In this document: one piece after another, positions 1-8,718 of the stretch
How the letters are laid out: the number at the start of each line of letters is the position of its first letter
How positions within the stretch are numbered: the stretch's first letter is position 1
The notes under the pieces: generated by a model
Seen by the model: the letters and a program-made list of their open reading frames with translations, nothing else
Database searches by the model: none
What the model was told of the DNA's origin: nothing
Translations under genes and position numbers: made by a program
Assembly (NCBI RefSeq): GCF_029840635.1
Contig: NZ_JAOCCU010000006.1
Location: 1-64,000 of the forward strand
From: Mitsuaria sp. GD03876
GTDB lineage: Bacteria > Pseudomonadota > Gammaproteobacteria > Burkholderiales > Burkholderiaceae_C
DNA length: 64,000 nt
Reading direction: 5' to 3'

Positions 1-1269
1 CGCGCGCCGGACCTGGTGCCGTTCGACCATCCGCTGTGGATCGTCTACTCGAGCGGCACGACCGGGCTGCCCAAGCCGATCGTGCACGGCCATGGCGGCG
101 TGCTGCTGGAGATGCTCAAGGGCTCGATCCACAACAACGTCGGCCCGACGGTGCAGACCAGCGACCGCTTCCACTGGTACAGCTCGACGGGCTGGATCAT
201 GTGGAACTGCCAGGTCGGCGCGTTGATGGGCGGCACGACGATCTGCCTGTTCGACGGCAGCCCCGCCGGGCCGAAGGACGCGCCGGACTGGAGCACCTTG
301 TGGCGCTTCGCGGCGCGGTCGGGCGCGACCTTCTTCGGCGCGGGCGCGGCGTTCTACGCGAGCTGCCTGAAGGCCGGCGTCGAGCCGATGAGGCACGGTG
401 ACCTGAGCCGGCTGCGCGCGATCGGCAGCACCGGCAGCCCGCTGGCGGACGAGAGCTACGACTGGATCTGGGCGAACTGCCCGACAACCGACGGCCAGCC
501 GATCTGGATCTGCATCATCAGCGGCGGGACCGACTTCGCTGGCGCCTTCCTCACCGGGCTGATCACCGAGCCGCTGGTCCGCGGCCAGATGCAGGTGCGC
601 AGCCTGGGCGCGGCGGTGCACGCGTTCTCGGAGGCCGATGAACACGGGCAGGGGCAGCCGCTGATCGACGAGGTCGGCGAGCTGGTCTGCACGCGGCCGA
701 TGCCGTCGATGCCGCTGTACTTCTGGGGGGATCCGGACAACGCGCGCTACCTGTCGAGCTACTTCGACATGTACCGCGGCCCCAACGGCGAGGGCATCTG
801 GCGCCATGGCGACTGGCTGCGGATCACGCCGTCGGGCGGCGCGATCATCTACGGGCGCTCGGACGCGACGATCAACCGGCACGGCATCCGGATGGGCACG
901 GCGGAGCTGTACCGCGCGGTGGAGACGCACCCGGAGGTGCTGGACAGCCTGGTCGTCGACCTGGAGTACCTGGGCCGGCCGAGCTGCCTGCTGCTGTTCG
1001 TGCAGCTGCGCGACGGGGTGGCGTTGGACGCGGCGCTGCAGCAGCGGCTGCGGGAGTCGATCAAGAAGGCGTTGTCGGCGCGGCATGTGCCGGACGAGAT
1101 CCATCAGGTCGAGGCGGTGCCGCGGACCTTGTCGGGCAAGAAGATGGAGCTGCCGATCAAGAAGCTGCTGCTCGGCGCCGCCGCGGAGCAGGTCATGAAG
1201 CGCGATGCGATGGCGAATGCGGAGGCGGTGGCCTGGTATCAGCGGTTCGCGGCGGAGCGCGCTGGTTGA
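1..1269 (+). CDS. aacS: acetoacetyl-CoA synthetase (acetoacetate-CoA ligase), 3' part
   Basis: The 5' end lies outside the window; the frame is open from base 1 and 422 codons remain. The product belongs to the acyl-adenylate-forming enzymes and should activate acetoacetate to acetoacetyl-CoA in the cytoplasm, feeding ketone-body or polyhydroxybutyrate carbon into central metabolism. The adenylate P-loop YSSGTTGLPKP lies near the start of the visible part. The middle resembles acetoacetate ligases (WYSSTGWIMWN, ISGGTDFAGAF, GDWLRITPSGG), and the C-terminal catalytic-lysine motif LSGKKMELPIKK is present. It runs convergently with the next gene. Acetyl-CoA synthetase is the main alternative, but the GTDFAGAF block and C-terminus favour acetoacetate. 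Confidence 0.9.
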   Translation, partial: RAPDLVPFDHPLWIVYSSGTTGLPKPIVHGHGGVLLEMLKGSIHNNVGPTVQTSDRFHWYSSTGWIMWNCQVGALMGGTTICLFDGSPAGPKDAPDWSTLWRFAARSGATFFGAGAAFYASCLKAGVEPMRHGDLSRLRAIGSTGSPLADESYDWIWANCPTTDGQPIWICIISGGTDFAGAFLTGLITEPLVRGQMQVRSLGAAVHAFSEADEHGQGQPLIDEVGELVCTRPMPSMPLYFWGDPDNARYLSSYFDMYRGPNGEGIWRHGDWLRITPSGGAIIYGRSDATINRHGIRMGTAELYRAVETHPEVLDSLVVDLEYLGRPSCLLLFVQLRDGVALDAALQQRLRESIKKALSARHVPDEIHQVEAVPRTLSGKKMELPIKKLLLGAAAEQVMKRDAMANAEAVAWYQRFAAERAG

Positions 1270-1290
1270 TGCGCCTTCCCGGACAGGGAA

Positions 1291-1312
1291 GGAGCGATCG
1301 CACCATCGCTCC
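1291..1312. terminator. inverted repeat between convergent genes
   Basis: A perfect 8-bp stem (GGAGCGAT / ATCGCTCC) with a 6-base loop sits in the 51-bp gap between the convergent stop codons at 1269 and 1321. No T-run follows on either side. It could act as a bidirectional terminator, but this is inferred from position and symmetry only. Confidence 0.4.
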
Positions 1313-1320
1313 GCAGTCGC

Positions 1321-1743
1321 TCAGCGGGGTTTGCGCCGGCGCGACCTGTCGGACCGATCAGACTGCTTGCATCGATTGAAGAGACCGTCGATCGACTGGA
1401 GTTGAAACGCCGCGAACTGGCGCGGAAGAGGGAGATGAACCTCGTAGTCCGCGAACGTGCGGCGATCCCGCTGTTCTCGAAGCTGCTTGCCAATGGCCCT
1501 GGATTGCCGGGCCTGCGCGGGACTGCACCGCCTGTGCGGACACTGCAGGCGGCTGATCAGGCACGCGTGAACGCCATGGATGCCGTTGTCGTCGCCACGT
1601 TTGGGCAACTGCCTTTCCCATTCCAAGCAGCGGTAGTAAGCGGCGTAGTAGCCACGGCTGATGGAGGCTCGCAAGGTCGCTTCGTTCGTGCTGGCCGACA
1701 GGTGGCGTGCCAGGTCGAGCAGGTCATGGCAATCGATGGGCAT
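1321..1743 (-). CDS. small HEPN-domain protein, possible toxin
   Basis: Predicted 140-residue soluble protein. The start at 1743 was chosen because GGGGGAAG lies about 6 bases upstream; reading further upstream would overlap the preceding gene. The helix with SRGYYAAYY (residues 29-37) and the later LREQRDRRTFADYE block (88-101) are typical of HEPN-fold proteins, many of which are RNases or nucleic-acid-associated partners in toxin-antitoxin and defence modules. The canonical R-x4-6-H catalytic motif is not obvious; an R-rich RRTFADY takes its place, so RNase activity is uncertain. It lies 25 bp downstream of the next gene on the same strand, suggesting a two-gene operon. The arginine-rich C-terminal tail may be poorly conserved. 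Confidence 0.55.
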   Translation of the reverse strand: MPIDCHDLLDLARHLSASTNEATLRASISRGYYAAYYRCLEWERQLPKRGDDNGIHGVHACLISRLQCPHRRCSPAQARQSRAIGKQLREQRDRRTFADYEVHLPLPRQFAAFQLQSIDGLFNRCKQSDRSDRSRRRKPR

Positions 1744-1768
1744 GGACGCTTCCCCCAGGGCGGCGACA

Positions 1769-2236
1769 TCAACGAGGGCCGCGGTCGAGCAGCCAGATCT
1801 GGAAGCATTCGATGCGCAGGTCACGGCTGGCGAGCACGTCATCGAATCGGTCTTGCCAGACCGAGATGTCCGGGCCGCTGAGCGCCGTATGGATGTCGTA
1901 TCGAGCCCAGATGTCGCTCTCGTCGTGGTACGTGCACAACCACGGAGATCCTTCGAGCGGGATGTCGTGGTGTTTCATGAACTCGGCGGCCAGGTGCAGT
2001 TTCGCCATGACGAGGTCCGGGGCGACGTCGTAACGATCGAGGATCCTCCTCAGCGACGCCGTCGTCGCCTCCCAGTCCGCCATCTCGCATCGCGCGACAA
2101 GGCATGGATCCGCCATCTCCTTGAAGAGAACCTGCGGACGGCGAAGCGCCTCCGCCAAGCGCTCGAACGATGCGGAAGCGGGCGCCAAGCAGGCGCTCGG
2201 CGGCGCCTCCTGTGCGGAACGGGTATCGACGCTCAT
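1769..2236 (-). CDS. hypothetical protein paired with HEPN gene
   Basis: Predicted 155-residue protein; family not recognised. The start at 2236 is supported by GAAGGAG about 7 bases upstream. The N-terminal 40 residues look disordered (Ser/Ala/Pro-rich); the rest appears folded and acidic, with blocks such as MAKLHLAAEFMKHHDIP, WLCTYHDESDIWARYDI and VWQDRFDDVLASRDLRIECF. There is no signal peptide or membrane segment. It precedes and is probably co-transcribed with the HEPN-domain gene. I do not see the GSxxxxxD-type signature of MNT nucleotidyltransferases, so this is not a standard HEPN/MNT pair. A partner or antitoxin role for the HEPN protein is an inference from gene order alone. Confidence 0.55.
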   Translation of the reverse strand: MSVDTRSAQEAPPSACLAPASASFERLAEALRRPQVLFKEMADPCLVARCEMADWEATTASLRRILDRYDVAPDLVMAKLHLAAEFMKHHDIPLEGSPWLCTYHDESDIWARYDIHTALSGPDISVWQDRFDDVLASRDLRIECFQIWLLDRGPR

Positions 2237-2699
2237 GGACAACTCCTTCGTTGCCGGGCCTCTCGACCCGAAGGCACGCAGTGTCGACATGCGGTGAGCG
2301 CCTGTCTTTCCTCCGAATTGCGGCCTCGGCGGGGGAACTGATCGGGGGAGGCCATCCCCCACACGCATCCTCATCAGCGCCTCCACGTCAGCGTCCCGCC
2401 GGGATCCGGGGGATGACCACCCACGGACGCATCGCGTCACGCCCGACACCGTTGCGCACACCGTCGCAACACCCAGCGTTACATGACGCTCCCGCGTCGG
2501 TTCCGCGACGCGCCCCCGCTTCCGGCGACAAGCCCCCCGAGGGCAAGTTCCCGGCCCGGGGATGACACCGACCCTTCACCGGTCTGTCACCCCGCCCTCT
2601 GAACATCCGCCGCGCACCGCCGAGCGGGTGCGCCGGCAAGACCTGACCCCGGTGCACCCGCGCGGCGCTTTCCCGACCGCCGACCTCCCTGGAGTTCCC
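2237..2699. other. non-coding stretch, divergent promoter region
   Basis: About 460 bp separate two divergently transcribed genes. Frames crossing it are open only because of high GC and encode Arg/Pro/Ala-rich low-complexity sequence with no family resemblance. I see no tRNA, IS end or convincing sigma-70 promoter, though promoters for both flanking genes should lie here. Confidence 0.4.
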
Positions 2700-3320
2700 A
2701 TGCGCAAGCCCCTTGCCCGCTTCTTCGTCCGCGCCTGCCTGCCGCTGCTGCTGGCCGCCGCCGCGCCCTTCGCCTCGGCCACCGTCGTCACCTTCGACGA
2801 CCTGACCAGCGACGGCCTTCTCCCCGCCAACTACGCCGGCCTCGACTGGTCCGCCAGCTCCTGGTTCCAGTTCGCCGGCGAGCAGGCGCCCTACACCGCC
2901 CACTCGGGCGACCGCCGCGCCACCCTCGGCTTCGACGGCAGCAGCGCCACCAGCGCCATCGGCTTCCTCTCGCCCAGCACCTTCCAGGGCGCGTGGTTCG
3001 CCGGCTTCGACGGCGTCAACGTCGCCATCGACCTCTACCTCGGCGGCACGCTCGTGGCCTCCACCGCCACGCTGGACCTGGGCGCGACGCCCGCCTTCCT
3101 CACCAGCGGCTACGCCGGCCTGGTCGACCGCCTGGTCTTCCGCAGCAGCGATCCCGCCTTCTTCGTCATGGACGACCTGACCTTCACCTCCGCCGTCCCC
3201 GAGCCCGCCTCCGGCGCGCTGGCGCTGGGCGGCCTGGCCGTCGCCGCGCTCGTGGTCCGCCGCCGCAAGGCCGCCGCCAACGACACCGCCGCCAACACCG
3301 CCGCCAACACCGCCGCTTGA
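2700..3320 (+). CDS. PEP-CTERM sorting domain protein
   Basis: Predicted 206-residue exported protein. The start at 2700 follows CTGGAG, and an N-terminal signal peptide (RKPLARFF then a Leu/Ala stretch ending FASA) is clear. The C-terminus carries a textbook PEP-CTERM tripartite signal: VPEPAS, a hydrophobic helix and a basic RRRK cluster. Such proteins are processed by exosortase (XrtA/EpsH type) and delivered to the outer surface or exopolysaccharide matrix; no exosortase gene is present in this window. After the basic cluster the protein continues unusually with NDTAANTAANTAA, a small in-frame tandem repeat. The stop is 11 bp before the phospholipase C start, so the two are probably co-transcribed. 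Confidence 0.88.
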   Translation: MRKPLARFFVRACLPLLLAAAAPFASATVVTFDDLTSDGLLPANYAGLDWSASSWFQFAGEQAPYTAHSGDRRATLGFDGSSATSAIGFLSPSTFQGAWFAGFDGVNVAIDLYLGGTLVASTATLDLGATPAFLTSGYAGLVDRLVFRSSDPAFFVMDDLTFTSAVPEPASGALALGGLAVAALVVRRRKAAANDTAANTAANTAA

Positions 3321-3331
3321 GGAGCTCCGCC

Positions 3332-5524
3332 ATGACGCAGCAGCAACCGCCCCGCCGCCAGTTCCTCCGCGCCGTCGCCACCGCGGCCGGCGCCACCGCC
3401 GCGATGACCAGCTTCCCGCCGGCCATCGCCCGCGCGCTGTCCATCAAGGCCGCGGTGCGCACCGGCACGATCCAGGACGTCGAGCACATCGTCATCCTGA
3501 CCCAGGAGAACCGCTCCTTCGACCACTACTTCGGCACGATGAACGGCGTGCGCGGCTTCGGCGACCCGTTCCCGGCGCCGGTGGCCGACTCGACCAACGT
3601 CAAGGGCCGCAACGTCTGGGTCCAGCCCACCGTCAACAACGCCGCGCCCGGCGCCATCGCCCCGTTCCACCTGAACACCGCGCAGAACTTCGCCTTCATG
3701 CGCGTCAGCGGCACGCCGCATTCGTGGACCGACGCCCAGGCCGCCTGGGACCATGGCCGCATGAACAACTGGCCCAAGGCCAAGCAGAACCACTCGATGG
3801 GCTACTTCAAGGAGCAGGAGCTGCCCTTCCAGTTCGCCCTGGCCAACGCGTTCACGCTGTGCGACGCGTACCACTGCGCCACGCAGACCGGCACCAACAC
3901 CAACCGCCTGTTCATCTGGACCGGCACCAACGACCCGCTGCGCCAGGGCAACGGTCCGTCCACCGACAACAGCCACGACTGGTTCAACCCGAACCCGCTG
4001 GACGACTACACCTGGACCACCTACCCCGAGCGACTGCAGGCGGCCGGCGTCAGCTGGCAGGTCTACCAGAACATGGACGACAACTTCACCGACAACTCGC
4101 TGGCCGGGTTCAAGGTGTTCCGCGACGGCTGGTACAACCGCCCGGGCTTCTCGCAGGTGCTCAAGGACCGCGGCATCTCCACGCGCGACCTCGACCTGCT
4201 GCGCGACGACGTCATCAACAACCGCCTGCCGGCCGTGTCCTGGGTCGTCGCGACCGCGGAAGGCTCCGAGCATCCCGGCCCGTCGAGCCCCGCGCAGGGC
4301 GCCGACTACACCTCCAAGGTGCTGGACGCGCTGACCGCCAATCCCGATGTCTGGGCCAAGACCGTCCTGTTCATCAACTTCGACGAGAACGACGGCTTCT
4401 TCGACCACATGCCGCCGCCGGCCGCGCCGTCCTACGTGACCTGGAACGCCAACCCGGCGCAGGCCGTGCTGGCGGGCGCGTCGACCGTCGACACCACCGG
4501 CGAGTACTGCGAGATCCTCAACGGCGCCTCCGCGACCTACCTGCACCGGCCCTACGGCATGGGTCCGCGCGTGCCGCTGTACATCGTCTCGCCGTGGAGC
4601 AAGGGCGGCTGGGTCAACTCCCAGGTGGCGGACCACACCTCCACGCTGCGCTTCATCGAAGCCCGCTTCGGCGTGTCCGAGCCCAATATCGGCAAGTGGC
4701 GCCGGGCGGTCGCGGGCGACCTGACCTCGTGCTTCAACTTCGCCGACCCGGAGGACAGCGAGTTCTTCTCCAAGCTGCCCGCCACCGTCGCGCTGGCCAA
4801 CAAGGCGCGCGCGCTGCCCGGCACCACCACGCCGCCGGTGCCCGGCGCGCTGTCGCTGCCCACGCAGGCCTCGGGCGTGCGCCCGGCCCGCGCGCTGCCG
4901 TATGACCTGCAGGCCACCAGCGCGCTGACGCCCGGCGCCGGCCCGAACGGCACCTCGATCGCGGTGACCTTCCAGAACACCGGCCGCGCGGCCGCCGTGT
5001 TCCATGTCTACGACCGCACGCGCCTGACCGAAGTCCCGCGCCGCTACACCGTCGAGGCCGGCAAGCAGCTCAGCGGCAGCTTCGCGCCGCAGGCCACCGG
5101 CGCCTACGACCTGTGGATCCTCGGCCCGAACGGCTTCCACCGCCACCTGGCCGGCAACGCGCGCCGTCCGGCCGCGGCGGGCCAGCCCAACCCGGACGTC
5201 GTCGCCAAGAGCGCGCCGGCCACCGGCGAACTCGTGCTGTCGCTGGTCAACACCGGCCCGGTCGCCGCGACCTTCACCGTCGCCCACAACAAGTACCAGA
5301 GCGTCGCGCCGGTCACCGTGACCGTGGCGCCGCGCAGCAGCAGCGACGTGCGCATCGGCGTGGCGGTCGCGGCGCACTGGTACGACGTGTCGGTGCGGGT
5401 CAACGGCCAGGCGGACTTCCTGCGCCGCTTCGCCGGCCACGTCGAGACCGGCGCGCCGTCGGTCAGCGACCCGGCGATGGAAGGCGCGGCCAAGGCGGAC
5501 CAGTACAAGGTCCAGGGCGCGTGA
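3332..5524 (+). CDS. phosphocholine-specific phospholipase C, Tat-exported
   Basis: Predicted 730-residue enzyme, close to the length of Pseudomonas PlcH/PlcN. It hydrolyses phosphatidylcholine or sphingomyelin outside the cytoplasm. The N-terminus has a twin-arginine signal (RRQFLRA, residues 8-14), as expected for this metal-containing family. The acid-phosphatase/PLC superfamily motif ENRSFDHYFG (59-68) and FDENDGFFDH later in the catalytic domain are intact. Two C-terminal beta-rich repeats of the DUF756 type follow (about residues 520-710). The start at 3332 follows GGAG by 7 bases. It sits directly behind the PEP-CTERM gene. It may serve phosphate or choline acquisition, or membrane attack on other cells; the sequence does not show which. 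Confidence 0.92.
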   Translation: MTQQQPPRRQFLRAVATAAGATAAMTSFPPAIARALSIKAAVRTGTIQDVEHIVILTQENRSFDHYFGTMNGVRGFGDPFPAPVADSTNVKGRNVWVQPTVNNAAPGAIAPFHLNTAQNFAFMRVSGTPHSWTDAQAAWDHGRMNNWPKAKQNHSMGYFKEQELPFQFALANAFTLCDAYHCATQTGTNTNRLFIWTGTNDPLRQGNGPSTDNSHDWFNPNPLDDYTWTTYPERLQAAGVSWQVYQNMDDNFTDNSLAGFKVFRDGWYNRPGFSQVLKDRGISTRDLDLLRDDVINNRLPAVSWVVATAEGSEHPGPSSPAQGADYTSKVLDALTANPDVWAKTVLFINFDENDGFFDHMPPPAAPSYVTWNANPAQAVLAGASTVDTTGEYCEILNGASATYLHRPYGMGPRVPLYIVSPWSKGGWVNSQVADHTSTLRFIEARFGVSEPNIGKWRRAVAGDLTSCFNFADPEDSEFFSKLPATVALANKARALPGTTTPPVPGALSLPTQASGVRPARALPYDLQATSALTPGAGPNGTSIAVTFQNTGRAAAVFHVYDRTRLTEVPRRYTVEAGKQLSGSFAPQATGAYDLWILGPNGFHRHLAGNARRPAAAGQPNPDVVAKSAPATGELVLSLVNTGPVAATFTVAHNKYQSVAPVTVTVAPRSSSDVRIGVAVAAHWYDVSVRVNGQADFLRRFAGHVETGAPSVSDPAMEGAAKADQYKVQGA

Positions 5525-5622
5525 AGGTGCGCTGAGCGCGCCAGCATTCCCACAGGGGCGGGCAGGACGCGGGAGCGTTCCTTGCCCAGCCCGGGCCTCC
5601 CCATGAAAACACGGAGGTCCTC

Positions 5623-6525
5623 ATGTCCGTCATGCGTCTTCGTCTTCAGCGACAACCGCGTCCCGTTCTCCGATCCACCCTCGCCGCAATGGCGACCGCC
5701 GCCGCCTTGGGCCTGTCCGCCGCCGGCGCGCACGCGCAGGCGGGCGTCGTGCCGCAGGACGCGGCCGGCTTCACCGAGTACGTCGCCTCGCAGCTGCGAC
5801 AGCAACTGGGCGAAGGCACTGTCGTCGTGCGCGAGCCGCTGACGCTCGGCATCGCCGATCACCGGACGCGGCTCGACAAGCTGTATGCGGGTTGCCAGGG
5901 CAACCGCGGCAACTGCGCCGACGATGTCAACGTGTTCGTGAAGTCGACGACGGAGCAGTTCCGGGCCTCGACGATTCCCGCGACGCGCGAGTCGCTGCGG
6001 CTGGCGGTGCGCACGGCGGCGTCGGTGCAGCAGGCGCAGCGCGAGGTCGGCGGCGACGCGACGACCTTCCGTCCGCGGCCGTTCGTCGGTCCGCTGGTGA
6101 CGGTGCCGGTGTTCGACACGCTGAGGGCCTCGCGGCTGATCAGCGAGAAGGACTACAAGACGCTGAACCTGTCGGTGGACCAGGTGCGCGAGATCGCGCG
6201 CAAGAACACCTACGACGCGATGCCGCAGGTGCTGCAGGCGGCCAAGCCGGTGGCGTCGGGCGAGGTGGGCAAGCTCGATGGTCCGGTGCTCGCGACGGGT
6301 CGACTCGTGTTCATCGACGACTGGAAGCCGCTGGCCGAGGCGCAGAAGGGCAAGTTGATCGTGGCCGCGCCGGCCAACGACACGGTGCTGTATGTCAGCG
6401 ATGACGACGCCGCGTCGCTGGACGCGTTGCGCGCGCAGATGCGGGAGATCAAGGGCAAGACGGCGAATCCGTTGACCGACGTCCTGCTGCGCTGGTCGCC
6501 GTCGGGCTGGGCGCCGATTCCCTGA
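5623..6525 (+). CDS. secreted DUF1444-like protein
   Basis: Predicted 300-residue protein with a signal peptide (basic N-terminus, hydrophobic Ala/Leu segment, likely cleavage after AHAQA). The start follows a good GGAGG. The mature region has the rhythm of DUF1444/YtpQ-like proteins: VTVPVFDTLRASRLISEKDY, then LNLSVDQVREIARKNT, then a C-terminal block ending LTDVLLRWSPSGW. No catalytic motif is evident and I do not know its function. It runs convergently toward the J-like gene and is followed by a tandem-repeat region. A second protein with the same overall pattern, but cytoplasmic, lies at 33287-34546. The DUF1444 assignment rests on pattern only. Confidence 0.6.
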   Translation: MSVMRLRLQRQPRPVLRSTLAAMATAAALGLSAAGAHAQAGVVPQDAAGFTEYVASQLRQQLGEGTVVVREPLTLGIADHRTRLDKLYAGCQGNRGNCADDVNVFVKSTTEQFRASTIPATRESLRLAVRTAASVQQAQREVGGDATTFRPRPFVGPLVTVPVFDTLRASRLISEKDYKTLNLSVDQVREIARKNTYDAMPQVLQAAKPVASGEVGKLDGPVLATGRLVFIDDWKPLAEAQKGKLIVAAPANDTVLYVSDDDAASLDALRAQMREIKGKTANPLTDVLLRWSPSGWAPIP

Positions 6526-6548
6526 TCAACGCTTGTTCCGGACATCGT

Positions 6549-6639
6549 CCCGACCCGAAGGCCCGACCCGGAGGCCCGACCCGGAGGCCCGACCCGAGGG
6601 CCCGATCCGGAGGTCCGATGCGAGGTTCCGACCCGATGT
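6549..6639. repeat. 13-bp tandem repeat, seven units
   Basis: Seven head-to-tail copies of a 13-bp unit with consensus CCCGACCCGGAGG fill 6549-6639. The first five are nearly identical; the last two have diverged. The array lies just after the stop of the secreted DUF1444-like gene, in the gap between two convergent genes. No spacers separate the units, so it is a minisatellite rather than a CRISPR. Confidence 0.85.
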
Positions 6640-6681
6640 TCTCGGTTGGAGTTCGACGGAAGTTCTCGGTTCGGAGGCGGA

Positions 6682-6753
6682 GGGAGGCGGGGCGGTTGGC
6701 GGCGATTTGCGGAGCTTGCGGGAGCGTATGAGCCGACGGCCGCCCCGCCTCCC
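6682..6753. terminator. 14-bp inverted repeat between convergent genes
   Basis: GGGAGGCGGGGCGG (6682-6695) is exactly complementary to the sequence at 6740-6753, leaving a 44-base loop. It lies between the convergent stops at 6525 and 6771. No T-run is present. It could form a long-loop terminator or processing hairpin in either transcript; the stem is certain, the role is inferred. Confidence 0.35.
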
Positions 6754-6770
6754 GCAGCCGGAGCGATCGA

Positions 6771-8696
6771 TCAGGAGCCGGAGCCGGAGCCGGAGCGGGA
6801 GTGGAAGAGTTTCCGCCCGATCCACCACCCTGCGCGTTGTGCTGCGAGGCCGAAGGCGAGGGTGAGGTAGAGCGCCCCGACCAGGATCAATGCGCGGGGT
6901 GTTCGCGCGGTATCGGCGAGGAAGCTGCTGGTTCCGGAGTAGGCGATGGTGATGGCGCCGAGGGTGAGTCGCATGCCGCTGATGCTGGCGAGCCAGCTCA
7001 TCATTGTGGGCAGTCCGATGGTGAGCAGGGCGAGCATGGCTTTGGCGCCGCCTGTGGGCCAGCGTGGCTGGATGCGGAAGTCTGGGTTGGGGACGTACAG
7101 GCGCAGGCGATAGATGCTGGTGCCGGCGGAGACCCAGGCGGCCAGGAGGCCGGCGCCGAGGAGGTTTGTCGAGGGCAGGGTCAGGACGAGGAAGCCCCAG
7201 AGCGCGGTCGCGGTGACGACGAGGTGCAGGGGCCCTTTGAGGCCGAGCAGGATGCCGGCGATCAGCACGATGACGCCGCCGATGGCGATGGCGGCGCCGA
7301 CGTCGCCCTGGATCAGGGGGGCGCCTTCGAGCGCCGCGCCGCCCAGCGCGAAGGCGGCGGCGCCGACCCATGGCGAGGCTTTTTCCCAGCGGCCGCCGGA
7401 GAGGGCGGTCTTCAGCCAGTCGGGCAGGGCGTCGCGCAGGAAGTCGAGCACGCGGCAGACCAGGCCCATCGCGGTGCAGAAGATGACCAGCGACATCAGG
7501 GCGGAGAGGCCGCGCTCGAACGCCGCGCCTGGCTCGTGGCGCAGGGCCAGGTCGAGTGCCGCGACCAGCGCGGCGATGTGCACCACCGCGAGGTTGCGGA
7601 CGCGGCCGATGACCTTGTTGACGGCGGTGATCTCGGCTTCGTCGAGGCCGAAGCGGCGCAGCAGCTGCCAGCCGGCCCATTGCAGGTGCAGCAGCAGCGC
7701 ATGGCCCATCAGCAGCGCGCCGAAGAAGGCCTTGATTTGGTCGAGGTCGCTTTGGGATCCCGCCAGTTGCGCGACGCGGACCGATGGGCCGAATTCGGCC
7801 AGCGTGTCCGGGTCGGTGATCGGCATCGGACGGCGGTCGAGCACTTCCGCCAGCGCGGCCATCCGTTCGGCGCCGAGCAGCCGCTCGGTGCGGAAGTCGC
7901 GTGACCAGTCGAAGTGGTCGCGCAGCAGGTCGAGGAGGGCGCCGGGCAGGTGGTCTTGCAGCGCGATCGCCAGGTCGGCGAAGCGCGCCGAGGCTTCGAC
8001 CTGCGACGCCAGCGGCAGCTCGCCGAGGGCGACGCGCAGGGCGGGCAGCGCCGCCTCGACCTTCGCGGGGCCGCGCTTGAGCAGGTCGACGAGGTCGTTG
8101 CACAGCGCTTCGGGCGTCGGGCCTTGCGGCATCGGCATCGCCAAGGGCGGCGGTGCCGGACGCTCGGCGCGCGGACGGGGGATCGGTGGCGGCGCCGGCG
8201 GCAGTGGCGGTGGGGGCGGAGGTTCCCGGTCCAGCATCGCCACGTCCGCGTCGTCGACAGGAACGGGAATCTCGGTGGTGGGCGATCCCGCCGTCGCGGG
8301 AATGGGCGTCGGCGCGTCGGCGACGAGGGGCTCGACATGGGTCCGGGACTCGACGACCCGCGGCGGCGCCATCGCCTCCACAGGCGTCGCCGCCGCCGGC
8401 TCGGTGTCCCCTGCTGTCCGCAGCGCCTCCGACGTGTTCGCCGTGCCGCCGTCCGCCTCGGCGGCCGCGGCCGCCTCCGCCGCGGCTTCCGCGGCCATCG
8501 CCTGCTGCCGCCGCGCGAAGGCGACCAGCCGGTCATAGGCCTCGCGCAGCGCCTGGTAGGCCTGCGCGTCGTCGTCCGGCCGCGTCTTGCGCAGCGTCTT
8601 CGCGTACGCGCGCTTGATCTCGACCAGGTCGGTGCTGGGAGCCTCCAGTCCGACGCGTTCGCAGTCTTCCTGCCAGTCGTTCATCCAGGACGTCAT
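6771..8696 (-). CDS. membrane-anchored J-domain-like protein, partner of HscC
   Basis: Predicted 641-residue protein. Residues about 20-60 form a J-domain-like helical pair (VEIKRAYAKTLRKTRPDDD, then AYQALREAYDRLVAFA). The HPD tripeptide that normally stimulates Hsp70 ATPase reads RPD here. A long Ala/Pro-rich, low-complexity linker with polyproline runs follows, then a helical region and a C-terminal half with several membrane segments. In E. coli, degenerate J-like membrane proteins DjlB/DjlC are encoded beside hscC and serve that Hsp70; here the gene starts 22 bp after the hscC stop, giving the same pairing. The C-terminus ends in SRSGSGSGS, produced by a GAGCCG hexanucleotide repeat at about 6774-6797. 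Confidence 0.75.
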   Translation of the reverse strand: MTSWMNDWQEDCERVGLEAPSTDLVEIKRAYAKTLRKTRPDDDAQAYQALREAYDRLVAFARRQQAMAAEAAAEAAAAAEADGGTANTSEALRTAGDTEPAAATPVEAMAPPRVVESRTHVEPLVADAPTPIPATAGSPTTEIPVPVDDADVAMLDREPPPPPPLPPAPPPIPRPRAERPAPPPLAMPMPQGPTPEALCNDLVDLLKRGPAKVEAALPALRVALGELPLASQVEASARFADLAIALQDHLPGALLDLLRDHFDWSRDFRTERLLGAERMAALAEVLDRRPMPITDPDTLAEFGPSVRVAQLAGSQSDLDQIKAFFGALLMGHALLLHLQWAGWQLLRRFGLDEAEITAVNKVIGRVRNLAVVHIAALVAALDLALRHEPGAAFERGLSALMSLVIFCTAMGLVCRVLDFLRDALPDWLKTALSGGRWEKASPWVGAAAFALGGAALEGAPLIQGDVGAAIAIGGVIVLIAGILLGLKGPLHLVVTATALWGFLVLTLPSTNLLGAGLLAAWVSAGTSIYRLRLYVPNPDFRIQPRWPTGGAKAMLALLTIGLPTMMSWLASISGMRLTLGAITIAYSGTSSFLADTARTPRALILVGALYLTLAFGLAAQRAGWWIGRKLFHSRSGSGSGS

Positions 8697-8718
8697 CGCC
8701 GCGCTCCGCGTCCAGGCT

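Noticed and set aside
3110-5440. Very long open frame antisense to phospholipase C
   Set aside because: It is Val/Arg/Gly/His-rich, lies entirely opposite a confident gene and has no family motif; long antisense frames are expected at this GC content.
6549-6639. CRISPR array
   Set aside because: 13-bp units touch each other with no unique spacers and no cas genes are present.
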